Positions 27,025-35,639 of a stretch of DNA of 64,000 nt are shown in pieces. The notes under the pieces were generated by a model, which saw nothing but the letters and a program-made list of their open reading frames with translations, was not told the DNA's origin and did no database searches. The stretch comes from Arthrobacter sp. GMC3. Its GTDB lineage: Bacteria; Actinomycetota; Actinomycetes; Actinomycetales; Micrococcaceae. The DNA lies in assembly GCF_002929305.1 (NCBI RefSeq), contig NZ_PJIO01000001.1, positions 186,001-250,000 on the forward strand. Reading direction: 5' to 3'. Position 1 is the stretch's first letter. Each line of letters starts with the position of its first letter. Position numbers and translations under genes: made by a program.

Positions 27025-27309
27025 ATGAATCCCGAACTCAACGTGCCCCGCCTGGAATTGATCACCAAATCCGGTTGCCACCTGTGCGAGGACGCCCGCG
27101 ACGTGGTTGCCAGGGTTGCGCAGGAGCTGGGCCTGCCCTGGACTGAAGTTGGCATTGATGGCAACCCGGATCTCACACAGCGCTACGGCGAGGAGATCCC
27201 GGTAGTACTCGTTGACGGGGTGCAGCGAGACTTTTGGCACATCGACCCGGTCCGGCTGCACACCGTCTTAAGTAACGCCATGGCCGGGCCCTGCCCCAGG
27301 ACGCCATAA
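27025..27309 (+). CDS. Glutaredoxin-family thiol-disulfide protein
   Basis: 94 residues with a thioredoxin fold and CHLC active site (KSGCHLCEDA near residue 18), then the EEIPVVLVDG cis-proline segment. This DUF836-type glutaredoxin commonly sits next to rex in actinobacteria, as here. A longer in-frame extension upstream is rejected: TACGGT 7 nt before this ATG fits a leaderless start and the fold begins here. Confidence 0.8.
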   Translation: MNPELNVPRLELITKSGCHLCEDARDVVARVAQELGLPWTEVGIDGNPDLTQRYGEEIPVVLVDGVQRDFWHIDPVRLHTVLSNAMAGPCPRTP

Positions 27310-27431
27310 ATGGCGTTGGCTTTGGCTATGCCACGGCCAGGTCATACAGTGGATAATGGCCGACGGCGGCGGGTTGCGACACTTATTGCCTCGCCTTCGT
27401 ACGGCCTTGCAGGAGAACTTGGAGTAGCACT

Positions 27432-28130
27432 TTGACCTCAGCGCAGAACCCGGAAGAACCGGCGACCGAAGCCGCTCGGCAGCTGCCGCCTGCCACGGTA
27501 TCGCGCCTGACGCTGTATTTGCGCATGCTCAACGCACTGTTGGCCGACGGCGTCGAACGGGTATCTTCGGAATCACTTGCCGAGTCAGCGGGCGTGGGTT
27601 CGGCCAACGTCCGCAAAGACCTTTCTTACCTGGGCTCCTACGGCACTCGCGGTGTTGGGTACGAGGTGGCGCACCTGAGCCGCAAGATAGCACAGGCGCT
27701 GGGCCTGACCCACGAATGGCGGGTCGCCATTGTTGGCGCCGGCAACCTGGGCCGAGCCCTGGCTAGGTACGCCGGCTTTGAATCTCGCGGCTTTGACGTG
27801 GTGGCGTTGCTTGACGCCGATCAGATGCTGGTGGGAACCGAGATTGGCTGGCTGCGGGTCAGCGACGCAGCCGATCTTGAAGAGGTCTTGGCAAAAACAC
27901 GTGCCAACATGGTGGTGCTCGCCCTGCCGGCAGTGGTGGCGCAATCGGTGTGCGACCGGGTGGTGGACGCTGGCGTGCACAGCATTCTCAGCTTCGCCCC
28001 CGTTGCCTTGAGCGTGCCGGACTACGTCAACTTACGCAAAGTAGACATGGCCACCGAACTGCAAATACTGGCCTACCACGCCCAACGCCTCCAGGCGCCG
28101 GGCCTGGAAGAGGAGCGCCCCGGCGCCTAG
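27432..28130 (+). CDS. rex: Redox-sensing transcriptional repressor Rex
   Basis: NADH/NAD+ ratio sensor repressing respiratory and fermentative genes when NADH is low. The 232 residues show an N-terminal winged helix (SSESLAESAGVGSANVRKDLSYLGSYGTRGVGY, about 45-77) and a Rossmann domain (VAIVGAGNLGRAL, GAGNLG at 102-107), ending in the domain-swapped helix with LQILAYHAQR. The start is TTG with GGAG 8-10 nt upstream. In streptomycetes rex leads a heme-biosynthesis operon; here two unrelated membrane proteins follow on the other strand. Confidence 0.93.
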   Translation: MTSAQNPEEPATEAARQLPPATVSRLTLYLRMLNALLADGVERVSSESLAESAGVGSANVRKDLSYLGSYGTRGVGYEVAHLSRKIAQALGLTHEWRVAIVGAGNLGRALARYAGFESRGFDVVALLDADQMLVGTEIGWLRVSDAADLEEVLAKTRANMVVLALPAVVAQSVCDRVVDAGVHSILSFAPVALSVPDYVNLRKVDMATELQILAYHAQRLQAPGLEEERPGA

Positions 28131-28828
28131 TATCCGCGCGGACCGCCGCCCGGGTTGCGCTGGGCAAAGTACTCCTTGGCAGGGGAGCGGTACAGCACGA
28201 TCATGGCACCGGCACCGAGGCCAATCTGGATGATGGTGAAGATATTGGGTTGCACCAAGGCCAGCAGTGAGATGCAAGCCAGCACCAAGGCCGTGGTTCG
28301 TGCCCAATTTGCGCCCCTGCGAATCTTGGCGGCCAGCCAGAAGTAGATGGCGGCAGCCACCAAACTGATCACGGCGGCGGACACCAGAAGCGAGGAGATC
28401 ATGGAGTCATCGGCCAGCATTGAGGCGTACGCCGGATCGTTGGGCAGGGCCGCTTTCAAGGTGTCGATCATGCTGGCACGCACCGACGGCAGCATTAACA
28501 CCAGGAGCAACAACAGCCCCGACACGGCCTGAAATGCCCCCGCTATGGTGATGAGCCTGCACGCGACCACCACCTGTTTCGGTGCGGCATAGTGCGTTTG
28601 GGTTGCGATCGGCCCTGGACCGCCCTGGAATCCGGGATACACCGGGTTCGGGTATGCGCCGTGGGATGCGCCGGCGTCGTTGGATCCGCTGGGCGCGGCC
28701 GACGGCGGGACCCAACCCTCCGGCGCGTACTGGCCGTACCGGGGAACGCCCGGAGCGATCTCACCATAACTGCCCGGCTGGTGACCGTTGGCGGGCCGCT
28801 CTTGAGGTTGCTCGTCAGGTGTGGTCAT
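28127..28828 (-). CDS. Proline-rich membrane protein
   Basis: 233 residues: about 85 cytosolic residues rich in Pro, Gly and Ser, then four hydrophobic segments (roughly 88-112, 142-166, 175-192 and 196-212) and a short tail RNPGGGPRGY. It resembles the neighbouring 28934-29698 product in layout, not clearly in sequence. It overlaps the rex stop by 4 nt tail to tail. A modest AAAGG ribosome site precedes the ATG. Function not known. Confidence 0.6.
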   Translation of the reverse strand: MTTPDEQPQERPANGHQPGSYGEIAPGVPRYGQYAPEGWVPPSAAPSGSNDAGASHGAYPNPVYPGFQGGPGPIATQTHYAAPKQVVVACRLITIAGAFQAVSGLLLLLVLMLPSVRASMIDTLKAALPNDPAYASMLADDSMISSLLVSAAVISLVAAAIYFWLAAKIRRGANWARTTALVLACISLLALVQPNIFTIIQIGLGAGAMIVLYRSPAKEYFAQRNPGGGPRGY

Positions 28829-28883
28829 GGCAGGGGCCTTTCGTTAGCGGTGCAAGTGGCAACTCCGGCGCGGGCACGGCAAA

Positions 28884-28922
28884 GAGGCCGCGTAGGGCTT
28901 GTACTAAACCCTACGCGACCTC
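28884..28922 (-). terminator. Terminator of the 28934-29698 gene
   Basis: A 14-bp stem with one G-T mispair, 11-nt loop, followed on the minus strand by TTTGCC. It starts 12 nt beyond the stop codon. Confidence 0.75.
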
Positions 28923-28933
28923 CCTGAACGGAA

Positions 28934-29698
28934 CTAGCTGGTGACGCCTTTGGAACGGGCCGTGAGCCAGGCCGAGGACTCGGGCAGCCACATCAGGATT
29001 GTTGCCACAATTCCAAGGAGTCCGCCACTGGCGCCGAAGAACACCATGACGATGCTCAGCACCGCGATGGCCGACAGCACCATCCGCGCCCACTGCATGC
29101 CTTCCTTGAGTTTGAGCAGGCACAGCAGCAGTACGGCGATCAGAACCACGGAAATAATGGCGGCAATGATCCCTCTGACACCGTCGGCGCGCATGCGTGC
29201 ACCGCTTCCGGCAATTGTGATTCCAAGGAAGGAATCGTCGCTGGCGCCTAGGGCGAACAGCGAACCGATGAACAAGAACAGAGTAAACAGCAGCCAGACG
29301 CCGGCCGTCACGAGCCAGATGATGTAGGAGATCTTCAATAGCTGCGGCAGGCCGGCCACCTTGAACAACCCGGAGAATCCGCTCGCTGGCATGACCGAGT
29401 GCATGTCCTTGGGCCAGTCGTTGGGCATTTCAAACGAGGCATGACCCGCGGGCGGCGGTTGCTGCTGGTACCCGGGTGGCGGTTGCTGTTGGTAGCCCGG
29501 AGGTGGCTGCTGTTGGTACCCGGGTGGCGGTTGCTGCTGGTAGCCGGGAGGTGGCTGCTGTTGATAGCCGGGCGGGGGTGCCTGATATCCGGGGTTTGGG
29601 TTCTGGGGAGCGTTGGGTGCCGGCTGCGAACCATAACCGTCAGGGGGCGGTTGCGAGCCGGGTTGCTCGGGATCTGGGTACTCATTAGGGGTGCTCAT
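28934..29698 (-). CDS. Membrane protein with tandem PPPGYQQQ repeats
   Basis: 254 residues. The N-terminal ~85 residues are Pro/Gln/Gly/Tyr-rich with five tandem PPPGYQQQ units; then come three to four hydrophobic segments and a short basic tail. Such Pro/Tyr-rich N-termini on actinobacterial membrane proteins are thought to drive protein-protein contacts or clustering. The ATG at 29698 is chosen over one 51 nt upstream because TAGTGT lies 7 nt before it (leaderless pattern) and the sequence becomes gene-like there. Function unknown. Confidence 0.65.
   Translation of the reverse strand: MSTPNEYPDPEQPGSQPPPDGYGSQPAPNAPQNPNPGYQAPPPGYQQQPPPGYQQQPPPGYQQQPPPGYQQQPPPGYQQQPPPAGHASFEMPNDWPKDMHSVMPASGFSGLFKVAGLPQLLKISYIIWLVTAGVWLLFTLFLFIGSLFALGASDDSFLGITIAGSGARMRADGVRGIIAAIISVVLIAVLLLCLLKLKEGMQWARMVLSAIAVLSIVMVFFGASGGLLGIVATILMWLPESSAWLTARSKGVTS
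29452..29575 (-). repeat. Tandem 24-bp repeats encoding PPPGYQQQ
   Basis: Five in-frame 24-bp units with synonymous differences (CCGGGTGGC versus CCGGGAGGT types alternate), so the array can expand or shrink by slippage without a frameshift. Confidence 0.8.
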
Positions 29699-29750
29699 AG
29701 CGATCACACTAGTCCGCCAATTCGCGGCTGCATAGGGATCCGAACGCAAA

Positions 29751-29788
29751 AAAGTGCCGGTTCACCGTGATGGGTGAACCGGCACTTT
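29751..29788 (-). terminator. Terminator of the YceI-family gene
   Basis: A perfect 16-bp stem (AAAGTGCCGGTTCACC and its complement) with a 6-nt loop, followed on the minus strand by a run of T. It begins 18 nt after the stop codon. Confidence 0.9.
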
Positions 29789-29806
29789 GCCTAAAGGAAA
29801 ATGGTC

Positions 29807-30364
29807 CTAGTCGGCCTTGACGAAGGCTACGTCCAAGGTGATGGTGACCTTGTCCGAGACCAGTACGCCGCCGGCGGCCATGGCTGCGTTCCACGTCAGT
29901 CCGAATTCCTTGCGGCTGATGACGGTGGTGGCCTCAAAGCCGGCGCGTGTGGCGCCAAACGGGTCAACAGCAACACCGTTGAATTCGCCCGTGAAGGTGA
30001 CAGTCTTGGTGATGTCGCGGATGGTCAGTTCGCCCGTGAGCTCGAACTCCTCGGCATCGCCGGAGACGGCGGAGGAAACAAAGCTCAGCGTCGGGAAGGT
30101 CTCGACGTCGAAGAAGTCGGCGCCGCGGACGTGGCCGTCGCGGTTGGCGTCGCCGGAGCTGAAGCTCGCAGCCTGAATGGTTGCCGAGACGGATGATTCG
30201 GCCAGTGTCTCACCGAGAGTCAGTGTGGCGTCCAGTTCCGTGAACTTGCCGCGGACCTTGGAGATGCCTGCGTGGCGGACGGTGAAGCCAACCTCGGAGT
30301 GGGATGCGTCGACGTTCCAGATGCCAGCGGCAAGTCCGGTTGATTCAATGGTGGTTGCGCTCAT
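29807..30364 (-). CDS. YceI-family lipocalin-like protein
   Basis: 185 residues with the YceI pattern: WNVDASHSEVGFTVRHAGISKVRGKF at the start, a middle strand with LTIRDITKTVTF, and the C-terminal VTITLDVAFVKAD. Family members bind isoprenoids or similar hydrophobic ligands in a beta barrel. There is no signal peptide, so this copy is probably cytosolic. AGGAG lies 7 nt upstream of the ATG. Transcribed alone and ended by a strong terminator. Confidence 0.88.
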   Translation of the reverse strand: MSATTIESTGLAAGIWNVDASHSEVGFTVRHAGISKVRGKFTELDATLTLGETLAESSVSATIQAASFSSGDANRDGHVRGADFFDVETFPTLSFVSSAVSGDAEEFELTGELTIRDITKTVTFTGEFNGVAVDPFGATRAGFEATTVISRKEFGLTWNAAMAAGGVLVSDKVTITLDVAFVKAD

Positions 30365-30551
30365 GGTTTGCTCCTAGTGGGAATGCGGTGGATCGCCCTT
30401 GTCGGGAATCCTTCACGGGGTATAAGCATGCGTTTGCATCTATTATTCCCGGCTGCAGAAATTCTTTGTGAAACTTTTTTCAACTGTGCTCGGCAAGTCT
30501 GTGAGTTCCCTGATTAACGTCTTGATGCGTAATTTTGAGAAACTTGGTCAC

Positions 30552-31214
30552 ATGCCCCGAGTCACTGTTCATCTTCTGCGCCATGGTGAGGTATTTAACC
30601 CCCAAGGTGTCCTGTACGGCCGGCTTCCGGAATTTCATCTCTCCGACCGTGGCCGGGCCATGGCGGACATGGTGGCCGAGCACTTCAAGGCCCAGGCGTC
30701 CGACGGCGGCGCTCCGGTCTATCTTGTGGCCTCACCCCTGACGCGGGCACAGGAAACGGCGGCGCCCACTGCAGCGGCCCTGGGGCTGGAGATTGTCACT
30801 GACCCGCGGATCATTGAGGCCGAGAACCACTTCGAGGGCATGCAGGTCAGCAAGGGCGAACTGCTCAAGCCCAAGCATTGGCGCTACTTCACGAACCCGT
30901 TGCGCCCGTCATGGGGTGAGCCCTACGCAGCCCAAGCAGAGCGCATGATGGAAGCGGCACGGGATGCCCGGCGTCGTGCTTTCGAAATTGGTGGAGACGG
31001 TGCGGCCGCCATCATGGTCAGCCACCAGCTCCCTATCTGGGCCACCCGGCGCAGCGCCGAAGGCAAGCGCCTGTGGCACGATCCCCGCAACCGCGAATGC
31101 ACGTTAGCCTCCCTGACCAGCCTGACGTTCGACGGCGATGACGTGGTCGACGTTAGCTACAGCGAGCCTGCCGCCGTCCTGCTGCCAGGGGCAGCGACCA
31201 CCCCCGGAGCCTGA
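30552..31214 (+). CDS. Histidine phosphatase (phosphoglycerate-mutase-like) family protein
   Basis: 220 residues. The RHG catalytic motif is near the N-terminus (VHLLRHGEVFNP, His about 9), the second catalytic histidine is in MVSHQLPIWATRR, and the SPLTRAQETA and acid residues in EAENHFEGM lie between. Substrate unknown; relatives act on phosphorylated small molecules. An upstream in-frame extension to 30468 is not gene-like and is dropped. It lies 137 nt before the cytochrome c genes and may share their transcript. Confidence 0.85.
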   Translation: MPRVTVHLLRHGEVFNPQGVLYGRLPEFHLSDRGRAMADMVAEHFKAQASDGGAPVYLVASPLTRAQETAAPTAAALGLEIVTDPRIIEAENHFEGMQVSKGELLKPKHWRYFTNPLRPSWGEPYAAQAERMMEAARDARRRAFEIGGDGAAAIMVSHQLPIWATRRSAEGKRLWHDPRNRECTLASLTSLTFDGDDVVDVSYSEPAAVLLPGAATTPGA

Positions 31215-31351
31215 GAAAGGCCTGGGAATCGCCCCTGGGGTAGCCCCCGGACATGTTTTCGACGTAATGTAGAAATTCAAACTGAAACAAAACAACAGTG
31301 CCACAGCGCTGGATTCATGCACGATGAAAGACAACTAGAGTGACTTCCTCC

Positions 31352-31939
31352 ATGAGCCGCAGGTCATTGCTGGCCGCAAGTGGCGCAGCACTGACCCTGG
31401 CACTTGCTGCATGCACCTCCAAGGACCCGCTGTCCCAGCAGGCCAATGCGGGGGACAACAAAAACTATATTGCCGGTGACGGTTCCGTGACCGAGTACGC
31501 CGCAGCAGAGCGTTCGGCACCGGTGGAGTTCACCGGAAAGCTCTTTGACGGGACCACCGTGAATTCAGCGGACTTCCCGGGCAACGTGACAATTTTGAAC
31601 TTTTGGTATGCGGCCTGTGCCCCCTGCCGTCTTGAAGCCCCGGACCTGCAAGCCCTCTACACCGAATTCGCCCCCCAAGGTGTGAAGCTTTACGGCGTTA
31701 ATGTGCGTGATGAAAAGGCAACTGCCGAGGCGTTTGAACGCACGTTTGAGCTAACCTATCCCAGCATCATCGACAAGGACGGCGGCGTGCTGCTGGCCCT
31801 GTCGAAGGTTGTGCCGCCCCAGGCAGTCCCCACCACCTTGGTACTGGACAAAAAGGGCCGCGTATCGGCCCGTATTCTTGGCACCGCCGAGAAGGGCACC
31901 TTGAAGGCCTTGATCGCCTCAGCCCTGGCAGAGCAGTAA
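31352..31939 (+). CDS. TlpA/ResA-like thiol-disulfide lipoprotein
   Basis: Exported thioredoxin-fold protein that keeps apocytochrome c haem-site cysteines reduced. 195 residues: SRRS start, hydrophobic core, lipobox LAAC (Cys 21), then the redox CAPC (about Cys 89 and Cys 92) in NFWYAACAPCR and a cis-proline segment VPTTLVLD. The ATG at 31352 is preferred to a GTG 12 nt upstream that overlaps a TAGAGT box. It heads the ccdA-resB-ccsB set. Confidence 0.88.
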   Translation: MSRRSLLAASGAALTLALAACTSKDPLSQQANAGDNKNYIAGDGSVTEYAAAERSAPVEFTGKLFDGTTVNSADFPGNVTILNFWYAACAPCRLEAPDLQALYTEFAPQGVKLYGVNVRDEKATAEAFERTFELTYPSIIDKDGGVLLALSKVVPPQAVPTTLVLDKKGRVSARILGTAEKGTLKALIASALAEQ

Positions 31940-31955
31940 GGGCTGCAAGGCAGGC

Positions 31956-32711
31956 GTGAATAATCCGTTCGCAGAGACAGTGCTCAGTGGCTCCATGCTG
32001 CTGGCCATGCCCGTTGCCTTGCTGGCCGGGTTGGTTTCCTTCCTTTCGCCCTGCGTCCTGCCGCTGGTGCCCGGCTATTTGGGCTACGTGAGCGGGTTGA
32101 CTGGAGCCGATCTTGAAAACCAGCGGCGCGGGCGGATGTTTGCCGGTATTGGGCTGTTTGTTCTTGGCTTCTCTGTTGTCTTCATGCTGATCGGCGCCGT
32201 ATTTGGGCAGCTGGGCGCATGGTTGAAAGGCCCGGATGCGGCCTGGGTGACGCAGATCCTCGGGGTTGTTGTCATCATTTTGGGTGTGGTCTTCCTGGGT
32301 GGAATGAACTGGTTCCAGCAAGAGGCCAAGATCCATGCGAAACCCCCGGCGGGGCTGTGGGGTGCCCCGGTTCTGGGCGTAACCTTTGGACTGGGCTGGG
32401 CGCCCTGCACCGGACCAACACTGGGCGCCGTACAGGCACTGGCATTTTCCGACGGTTCAAGTGCGGCCAAGGGCGCCTTGCTGACCTTTGTTTATTGTTT
32501 GGGTTTGGGACTGCCGTTCCTGCTCATTGCCCTGGGCGTGCGTCGGGGCCTGGGCGCCCTGGCCTTTTTCCGCAAACACCGCCGCGGCCTGCAATGGTTT
32601 GGCGGGGGCATGTTGATTGTTTTGGGCTTGTTGATGGTCACAGGGCTGTGGGGCACCTGGATCAATGAATTGCAGTTTTGGTTTGCCAATGAAGTGAGAT
32701 TGCCAATCTAA
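31956..32711 (+). CDS. ccdA: Cytochrome c biogenesis protein CcdA
   Basis: Six-span membrane protein that passes electrons from cytosolic thioredoxin to the extracytoplasmic thioredoxin-like partner encoded just upstream. Both redox cysteines are visible: SFLSPCVLPLVPG near residue 35 and GWAPCTGPT near residue 150. Length 251. The GTG start has AAGG about 5-8 nt upstream. Its stop overlaps the resB ATG (TAATG). Confidence 0.92.
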   Translation: MNNPFAETVLSGSMLLAMPVALLAGLVSFLSPCVLPLVPGYLGYVSGLTGADLENQRRGRMFAGIGLFVLGFSVVFMLIGAVFGQLGAWLKGPDAAWVTQILGVVVIILGVVFLGGMNWFQQEAKIHAKPPAGLWGAPVLGVTFGLGWAPCTGPTLGAVQALAFSDGSSAAKGALLTFVYCLGLGLPFLLIALGVRRGLGALAFFRKHRRGLQWFGGGMLIVLGLLMVTGLWGTWINELQFWFANEVRLPI

Positions 32712-34438
32712 TGAAAGAGAACTCCTTGAAAGAGCCTCGGGCCGCCAAGAAGAAGCCTGCCGGCGATGATGTGGTGCTGCCCCAGCTGGGATTTGTCGGC
32801 ATGCTCAGGTGGGCCTGGCGCCAGCTGACAAGCATGCGCACCGCCTTGTTGCTTCTGCTTTTGCTGGCTGTCGCCGCCGTGCCGGGATCCTTGTTCCCAC
32901 AGCGATCTTCCAACGCTTCCAACGTGACGGCCTACCTCAAAGATAATCCTGTTTCGGGCCCCATCATGGACTGGTTCAGGCTCTTTGACGTGTACTCCTC
33001 TCCGTGGTTTGCCGCCATCTACCTGCTGCTGTTCACCTCATTGGTGGGCTGTGTGCTGCCGCGGGCCAAGATCCACTGGAAGGCCATGCGGTCGGCCCCG
33101 CCGCGCACGCCGAAACGACTTTCCCGGTTGGCCGAATATGGCACGGTGGAAATCCCCGCCGGCAGCGGTATTGACGCCACACAAGCCGTCAAGGACGCCG
33201 CTGCCGTCCTGAAGTCCCGCCGCTACCGCGTGGACGTGCGCGACCTAGACACGGAACGACCCTCGGTGGGGGCCGAGATCGGCTTCCTGAAAGAGGTCGG
33301 AAACCTGGTCTTCCACATCTCCGTCCTCGGTGTGCTCGCCGCCGTCGGAGTCAGCGGCCTTTTCGGCTACAGCGGCCAGCGCGTGCTGGTTGAGGGTGAA
33401 ACGTTCGTCAATAATCCGGTCGGCTACGACACCTTCACACCCGGTGCGAACTTCAGTGACGACCGCCTAAGCCCCTACTCGCTTCAGCTGGACAAGCTGG
33501 TGGTCAAGTACGACAGGGAAACCGAGGCCCACTACGGCCAGCCGATCGACTTCACCGCCACGTTGACCACCAAGGACAAGACCGGCGCCGAAGCCAAGCA
33601 GCAAACACTGAAGGTCAATGACCCCGTTGCCATCGGCGGCACCAACGTATACCTGGTGGGCAACGGCTACGCCCCGGTTGTCACGGTCAAGGACGGAAAG
33701 GGCAACATCGCCTTCCAAGGCCCCGTGGTCACCATCCCCACCGACGGCGCCTACACCTCCCTGGTGGTCATCAAGGTCCCCGATGCCAGGCCTAACCAAC
33801 TTGGATTTGTTGGTTTCTTCTTGCCAACAGCACTCGTTGACGACAAGGGTGTCTCCTACGGTTCTGACCCCGACCCCTTCAACCCGCAGCTGAGCCTGAA
33901 CGCCTACACCGGTGATTTGGGGCTGGATAACGGTGTACCGCGCAACGTCTACACACTAGACACCTCCAAGCTGGCCCAGATCAATGGCCGTGAACTGGCC
34001 GCGGGCGGCATCGTGCTGGTGCCGAACCAGAGCTACACGCTGCCGGGCGGTAACGGCAGCATCAGCTTCGACGGCATCAAGCGATTCGCCGCCCTGGACA
34101 TTCGTCACGACCCGGGTCAGAGTTACGTTCTGGTGTTTGCCGTGCTGGCCGTGCTGGGCCTGATGGCGTCCCTGTTCCTGAACCGACGACGCGTCTGGAT
34201 CCGCACCGGCAACCACCCGGATGGCCGCACCATGGTCGAGTTTGGCCTGTTGGCCCGTGGAGAGGACCACCGTCTCGCGGCGGAATCTGCGGCCATCAAT
34301 AAGGCTTTGCACGCCAAATGGCTGGTGTCGGTGGACTCCGAAGCGGATGATGGTGTCCGGGAACAATCCTCCAATAAAGATGAACTAGATAATTCCGACG
34401 CCGAATCCGGCGCCGCCGCGGCAAGTAAGGATCAGTAA
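32711..34438 (+). CDS. resB: Cytochrome c biogenesis protein ResB (Ccs1)
   Basis: Part of the system II haem export and ligation complex with CcsB. 575 residues with three N-proximal membrane spans (about 38-55, 95-113 and 195-215), a large extracytoplasmic domain and a last span near residue 475, followed by a charged cytosolic tail rich in Asp/Glu/Ala. The start (SMRTALLLLLLLAVAAVPGSLFPQR) matches the family. Overlaps ccdA and ccsB by one base each, indicating coupled translation. Confidence 0.92.
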   Translation: MKENSLKEPRAAKKKPAGDDVVLPQLGFVGMLRWAWRQLTSMRTALLLLLLLAVAAVPGSLFPQRSSNASNVTAYLKDNPVSGPIMDWFRLFDVYSSPWFAAIYLLLFTSLVGCVLPRAKIHWKAMRSAPPRTPKRLSRLAEYGTVEIPAGSGIDATQAVKDAAAVLKSRRYRVDVRDLDTERPSVGAEIGFLKEVGNLVFHISVLGVLAAVGVSGLFGYSGQRVLVEGETFVNNPVGYDTFTPGANFSDDRLSPYSLQLDKLVVKYDRETEAHYGQPIDFTATLTTKDKTGAEAKQQTLKVNDPVAIGGTNVYLVGNGYAPVVTVKDGKGNIAFQGPVVTIPTDGAYTSLVVIKVPDARPNQLGFVGFFLPTALVDDKGVSYGSDPDPFNPQLSLNAYTGDLGLDNGVPRNVYTLDTSKLAQINGRELAAGGIVLVPNQSYTLPGGNGSISFDGIKRFAALDIRHDPGQSYVLVFAVLAVLGLMASLFLNRRRVWIRTGNHPDGRTMVEFGLLARGEDHRLAAESAAINKALHAKWLVSVDSEADDGVREQSSNKDELDNSDAESGAAAASKDQ

Positions 34439-35523
34439 TGCCACAGATCAACGAGGCCCTTGGCCTGCTCAGCGAGCAATTCATGCTGATGGCCGGTTTG
34501 GCCTACCTGATTGCCTTTGGTGCCTTCGCCTGGGACCTCTTTACCTTCAGCAAGGCGGCCAAGGCCGGTTTGACGGCGGAAACCTCCGCTTCTACGGCCG
34601 ACTCAAGGCAACTCGTTTCCGCCGCAGCGTCAACGTCCAAAACTGTTGGGCAGGATCTGGGCGCGGGCCCGCTTGACCGGGGTGTCCGCCCCAGCAGCAA
34701 GACCCATGAAGGTTCTGACGGCATCACAGCCGGCGATTCCATGCGCTACGGCAAGGAAAAGCGGGTGGTTGCAAGGATAGCTGTGGCGATCACCATTGTT
34801 GCTGTGATTGTCCAGGGCCTGGCAGTGGTGTTCCGCGGTGTGGCGGCAGGGCGAGTGCCGTGGGGCAATATGTACGAGTTCTGCACCACCGGCAGCTTTG
34901 CCGTTGTCGTGATCTTCCTGCTGGTACTGACACGCCGGGACCTGCGTTTCCTGGGCACCTTCGTCATTGGCCTGGTGCTGGTGATGATCACGGCCGCGTC
35001 CGTTTCCTTCTGGACACCCGTGGGACACCTGGTACCGGCCCTGCAGAGCTACTGGCTGGTCATCCACGTCTCCATCGCCGTCATGTCCTCGGCATTGTTC
35101 ACACTGACCTTCGCCATGTCGGTCTTGCAACTGTTCCAGGCCCGCCGCGAGTCCGCCATCGCCGCCGGAAAGCCGGACAAGGCGCCGGTAATGCGCCTGG
35201 TGCCCAACGCCTTGAGCCTGGAAAACATGTCCTACCGCATCAACGGAATCGCCTTTGTGGGCTGGACTGTGACGGTCATGTTCGGTTCCATTTGGGCCGA
35301 AAAGGCCTGGGGCCGGTTTTGGGGTTGGGACACCAAGGAAGTTTGGTCGTTCGTGATCTGGGTTGTCTACGCCGGGTACCTGCACGCCCGCGCCACCCGC
35401 GGCTGGACCGGCACACGTGCAGCCTGGCTGTCGATCGTGGGCTACCTATGCATCGTCTTCAACTTCACTATTGTGAACGTGTACTTCTCCGGCCTTCACT
35501 CCTACGCAGGTGTGGGAAGCTAA
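34438..35523 (+). CDS. ccsB: Cytochrome c biogenesis protein CcsB (CcsA/ResC)
   Basis: Multi-span haem-handling protein of system II. It carries the tryptophan-rich haem motif WGRFWGWDTKEVWSF at 291-305 and WGNMYEF at 142-148. 361 residues; between the first span and the second lies a linker of about 60 polar residues (35-105), longer than strictly needed and typical of actinobacterial forms. Last gene of the operon; the 64-bp palindrome follows 16 nt after its stop. Confidence 0.93.
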   Translation: MPQINEALGLLSEQFMLMAGLAYLIAFGAFAWDLFTFSKAAKAGLTAETSASTADSRQLVSAAASTSKTVGQDLGAGPLDRGVRPSSKTHEGSDGITAGDSMRYGKEKRVVARIAVAITIVAVIVQGLAVVFRGVAAGRVPWGNMYEFCTTGSFAVVVIFLLVLTRRDLRFLGTFVIGLVLVMITAASVSFWTPVGHLVPALQSYWLVIHVSIAVMSSALFTLTFAMSVLQLFQARRESAIAAGKPDKAPVMRLVPNALSLENMSYRINGIAFVGWTVTVMFGSIWAEKAWGRFWGWDTKEVWSFVIWVVYAGYLHARATRGWTGTRAAWLSIVGYLCIVFNFTIVNVYFSGLHSYAGVGS

Positions 35524-35539
35524 CACCGCGGTTTGAGCT

Positions 35540-35603
35540 GCGGTGAGTGTACAGATATGGCGACTTCCCGGCCGGGAAGTCGCCATATCTGTACACTCAC
35601 CGC
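35540..35603. repeat. 64-bp perfect palindrome
   Basis: The two 32-nt arms (35540-35571 and 35572-35603) are exact reverse complements with no spacer, centred on CCGG|CCGG. It lies between converging genes, where a transcript would fold into a very stable hairpin, but no T run follows on either side. Possibly a bidirectional terminator or a mobile/repetitive palindromic unit. Confidence 0.9.
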
Positions 35604-35639
35604 TAGTGCTAGTGCTAGTGCTAGTGCTAGTGCTAGTGC
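35604..35639. repeat. Six tandem TAGTGC repeats
   Basis: Six exact copies of the hexamer TAGTGC directly abut the palindrome. On the minus strand they overlap the end of the neighbouring gene: reading CAC TAG over and over, the first TAG is its stop codon and the following copies place further in-frame stops. Confidence 0.95.
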
